DNA of 5,168 nt. Origin: Actinomycetota bacterium. GTDB taxonomy: Bacteria; Actinomycetota; Acidimicrobiia; Acidimicrobiales; Poriferisodalaceae. A program made the position numbers and the translations under genes. The first letter of the stretch is position 1. Every line of letters begins with the position of its first letter. The DNA is taken from the NCBI GenBank assembly GCA_013151655.1, contig JAADHX010000203.1, forward strand, positions 1 to 5,168. The letters run 5' to 3'. The notes beneath the pieces were generated by a model, which was not told the origin of the DNA, did not search any database, and was given only the letters and a program-made list of their open reading frames with translations. Below, one piece after another: positions 4,104 through 5,168 of this stretch.

Positions 4104-5168
4104 TTGACATCAACGATGGAGCGTCGCAAACGACGCCAACATCAACCACGTCCGCGGCTCACAACGCCACTGATTCGAGAGAACGGAACGCTGCGACCGG
4201 CCTCATGGGAAGAGGCTCTAGACCGGGCCGTGGAGGGCCTAACGACGGCCAAATCTGCGGGCCCGCAAGCCTTTGGCATGTTCAGTTGCTCAAAGGCGAC
4301 CAACGAAATGAACTACGCGGCCCAGAAGTTCATTCGGGTCGCCATGGGGTCGAACAACATCGACTCATGCAACCGAACCTGACACGCTCCTAGCGTCGTC
4401 GGTCTGGCGACAGTATTTGGTGCAGGTGGCGGAACCTCGTCTTACACCGAGATCGAGGAAACCGACGTCATCTTCTTGTGGGGGTCGAACGCACGCGAAG
4501 CCCACCCGATCTACTTTCATCACCTTCTTAAGGGACTCGACAACGGTGCGCAGATGTTCGTTGTTGATCCTCGCCGGACCTCAAGCGCCAAGTTTGCTGA
4601 CGTGTGGGTTGGGCTCGAGCTCGGTTCTGATGTGGCCCTGGCCAATACGATCGGCAACGAGATTATCAATGCCGGTCTGGTCGACAGCGGATTCATTGCA
4701 CACTCGACCGCAGGGTTCGAGGACTACCGCGCCGACGTTGCGGCCTACACCCTCGAACATGGCGAACGCCTCACCGGCGTGCCAGCAGAGGTCATTCGCG
4801 AGATGGCCCACGCCTATGCCAAGGCCGACAAAGCTCAAATCCTGTGGACGCTTGGCATAACCGAGCACCACAACGCAGTCGACAATGTTCTCGCGTTGTG
4901 CAATCTTTCGCTGCTAACTGGCCACATCGGAAAGTGGGGCAGCGGGCTAGTTCCACTGAGGGGCCAGAACAACGTTCAGGGTGGCGGCGACATGGGCGCA
5001 TTGCCAAACAAGCTCCCAGGGTTCCAAGACATCACCGACGAGGCCGCTATAGCCAAGTTTTCGGCCATGTACGGCGTCGAGCTCAATCCGACCCCAGGCA
5101 TCCACCTCACGCACATGTTCGAAGCCATGGAAAGCGGCGAACTAACGTGTGTTTACATCGTTGGCGAG
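4104..5168 (+). CDS. fdhA: Formate dehydrogenase alpha subunit, selenocysteine-containing, 3' end cut by window
   Basis: Molybdenum/tungsten bis-MGD enzyme that oxidises formate to CO2 (or the reverse). The frame runs from TTG 4104 to the right edge (355 residues) if the TGA at 4380-4382 is read as selenocysteine 93. Before it stand RLTTPLIRENG (18-28), ASWEEALDRA (33-42) and NNIDSCNRT (84-92); after it come UHAPSVVGL (93-101), WGSNAREAHP (126-135), FVVDPRR (152-158), ILWTLGITEHH, LTGHIGKWGSG and PLRGQNNVQGGGDMGALP. The active-site Sec93, His94 and Arg286 correspond to Sec140, His141 and Arg333 of E. coli FdhF with a constant offset of 47, showing near-collinearity. A SECIS hairpin follows the TGA. 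Family proteins are about 650-720 residues, so roughly half lies beyond the edge. Oddity: the N-terminal domain with four cysteines binding [4Fe-4S] is absent; residues 1-17 are basic and cysteine-free. Electron transfer must therefore use another route, or a partner protein. A Tat signal is not evident (arginines but no hydrophobic stretch), so it is probably cytoplasmic. Confidence 0.93.
4380..4411 (+). promoter_or_regulatory. UGA selenocysteine codon and bacterial SECIS hairpin
   Basis: The in-frame TGA at 4380-4382 is followed by a stem GUCGUC (4395-4400), loop GGUCU (4401-4405) and GGCGAC (4406-4411), six consecutive pairs with one G-U. The loop sequence, and the distance of its GU from the UGA (the G is the 23rd nucleotide counting the U of UGA as 1), match what I recall for E. 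coli fdhF. The hairpin lies inside the coding frame, as bacterial SECIS elements do, and would recruit SelB with Sec-tRNA. A weaker, irregular lower stem (CAC 4383-4385 with GUG 4420-4422) is possible. Confidence 0.88.

Noticed and set aside
4116..4118. ATG 4116 as the dehydrogenase start
   Set aside because: It is 19 nt from the AAGGA site, whereas TTG 4104 is 7 nt away. It remains possible and changes only four residues.
4380..4382. TGA as a true stop, making the dehydrogenase a pseudogene
   Set aside because: It lies at the known Sec position, is followed by a SECIS hairpin at the right distance, and the frame beyond is fully open and conserved.
4417..4860. Plus-strand open frame after the TGA, and minus-strand frames at 4581-5007
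   Set aside because: They are shadows. The frame continuous with 4104 carries the formate dehydrogenase motifs through this whole stretch.
1..5168. CRISPR array, tRNA, rRNA, prophage or toxin-antitoxin genes
   Set aside because: No regularly spaced repeats, cloverleaf sequences or matching small gene pairs were seen on either strand.

Overview
The window (about 5.2 kb, moderately high G+C) looks like a chromosomal segment of an actinobacterium; I suspect an uncultured or marine-type lineage such as Acidimicrobiia, but no marker here settles that. The reasons are the general style of the proteins, a bacterial-type prolyl-tRNA synthetase, and three minus-strand genes with a TAnnnT -10 hexamer 7-8 nt before an ATG and no Shine-Dalgarno sequence. 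That spacing suggests leaderless transcripts, which are common in Actinobacteria.

Left part (1-1473, minus strand): the N-terminal half of a major facilitator superfamily transporter runs off the left edge. Its start overlaps by 20 nt the end of a short aminoglycoside/macrolide-phosphotransferase-like gene that has only the kinase C-lobe. Upstream of that pair, 1291-1433 is a 143-bp element bounded by perfect 21-bp inverted repeats with no gene inside. It could be a MITE-like insertion, an invertible segment or a structured RNA.

Middle (1474-3967, minus strand): an IclR-family regulator lies 46 bp downstream of proS, the complete prolyl-tRNA synthetase gene. The IclR start codon is embedded in a 30-bp inverted repeat with TGCGGAACA/TGTTCCGCA arms, which is very likely its autoregulatory operator.

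Right part (3968-5168, plus strand): a 136-bp divergent intergenic region separates proS from a formate dehydrogenase alpha-subunit gene that is cut by the right edge. This is the most notable feature. The reading frame contains an in-frame TGA at the position of the catalytic selenocysteine (Asn-Arg-Thr-U-His-Ala-Pro-Ser), followed at the expected distance by a bacterial SECIS hairpin with a GGUCU loop. A conventional gene caller would split the gene here. The protein starts just before the molybdopterin domain and lacks the N-terminal cysteine-rich [4Fe-4S] domain normal for this family. No such domain is encoded in the 136 bp upstream.

The genes do not form one pathway: proS is housekeeping, the phosphotransferase/transporter pair may be a small drug-modification or efflux unit, and the formate dehydrogenase begins a separate, divergent transcription unit. 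The Sec machinery (selA, selB, selC, selD) is not in the window and would have to be elsewhere in the genome.
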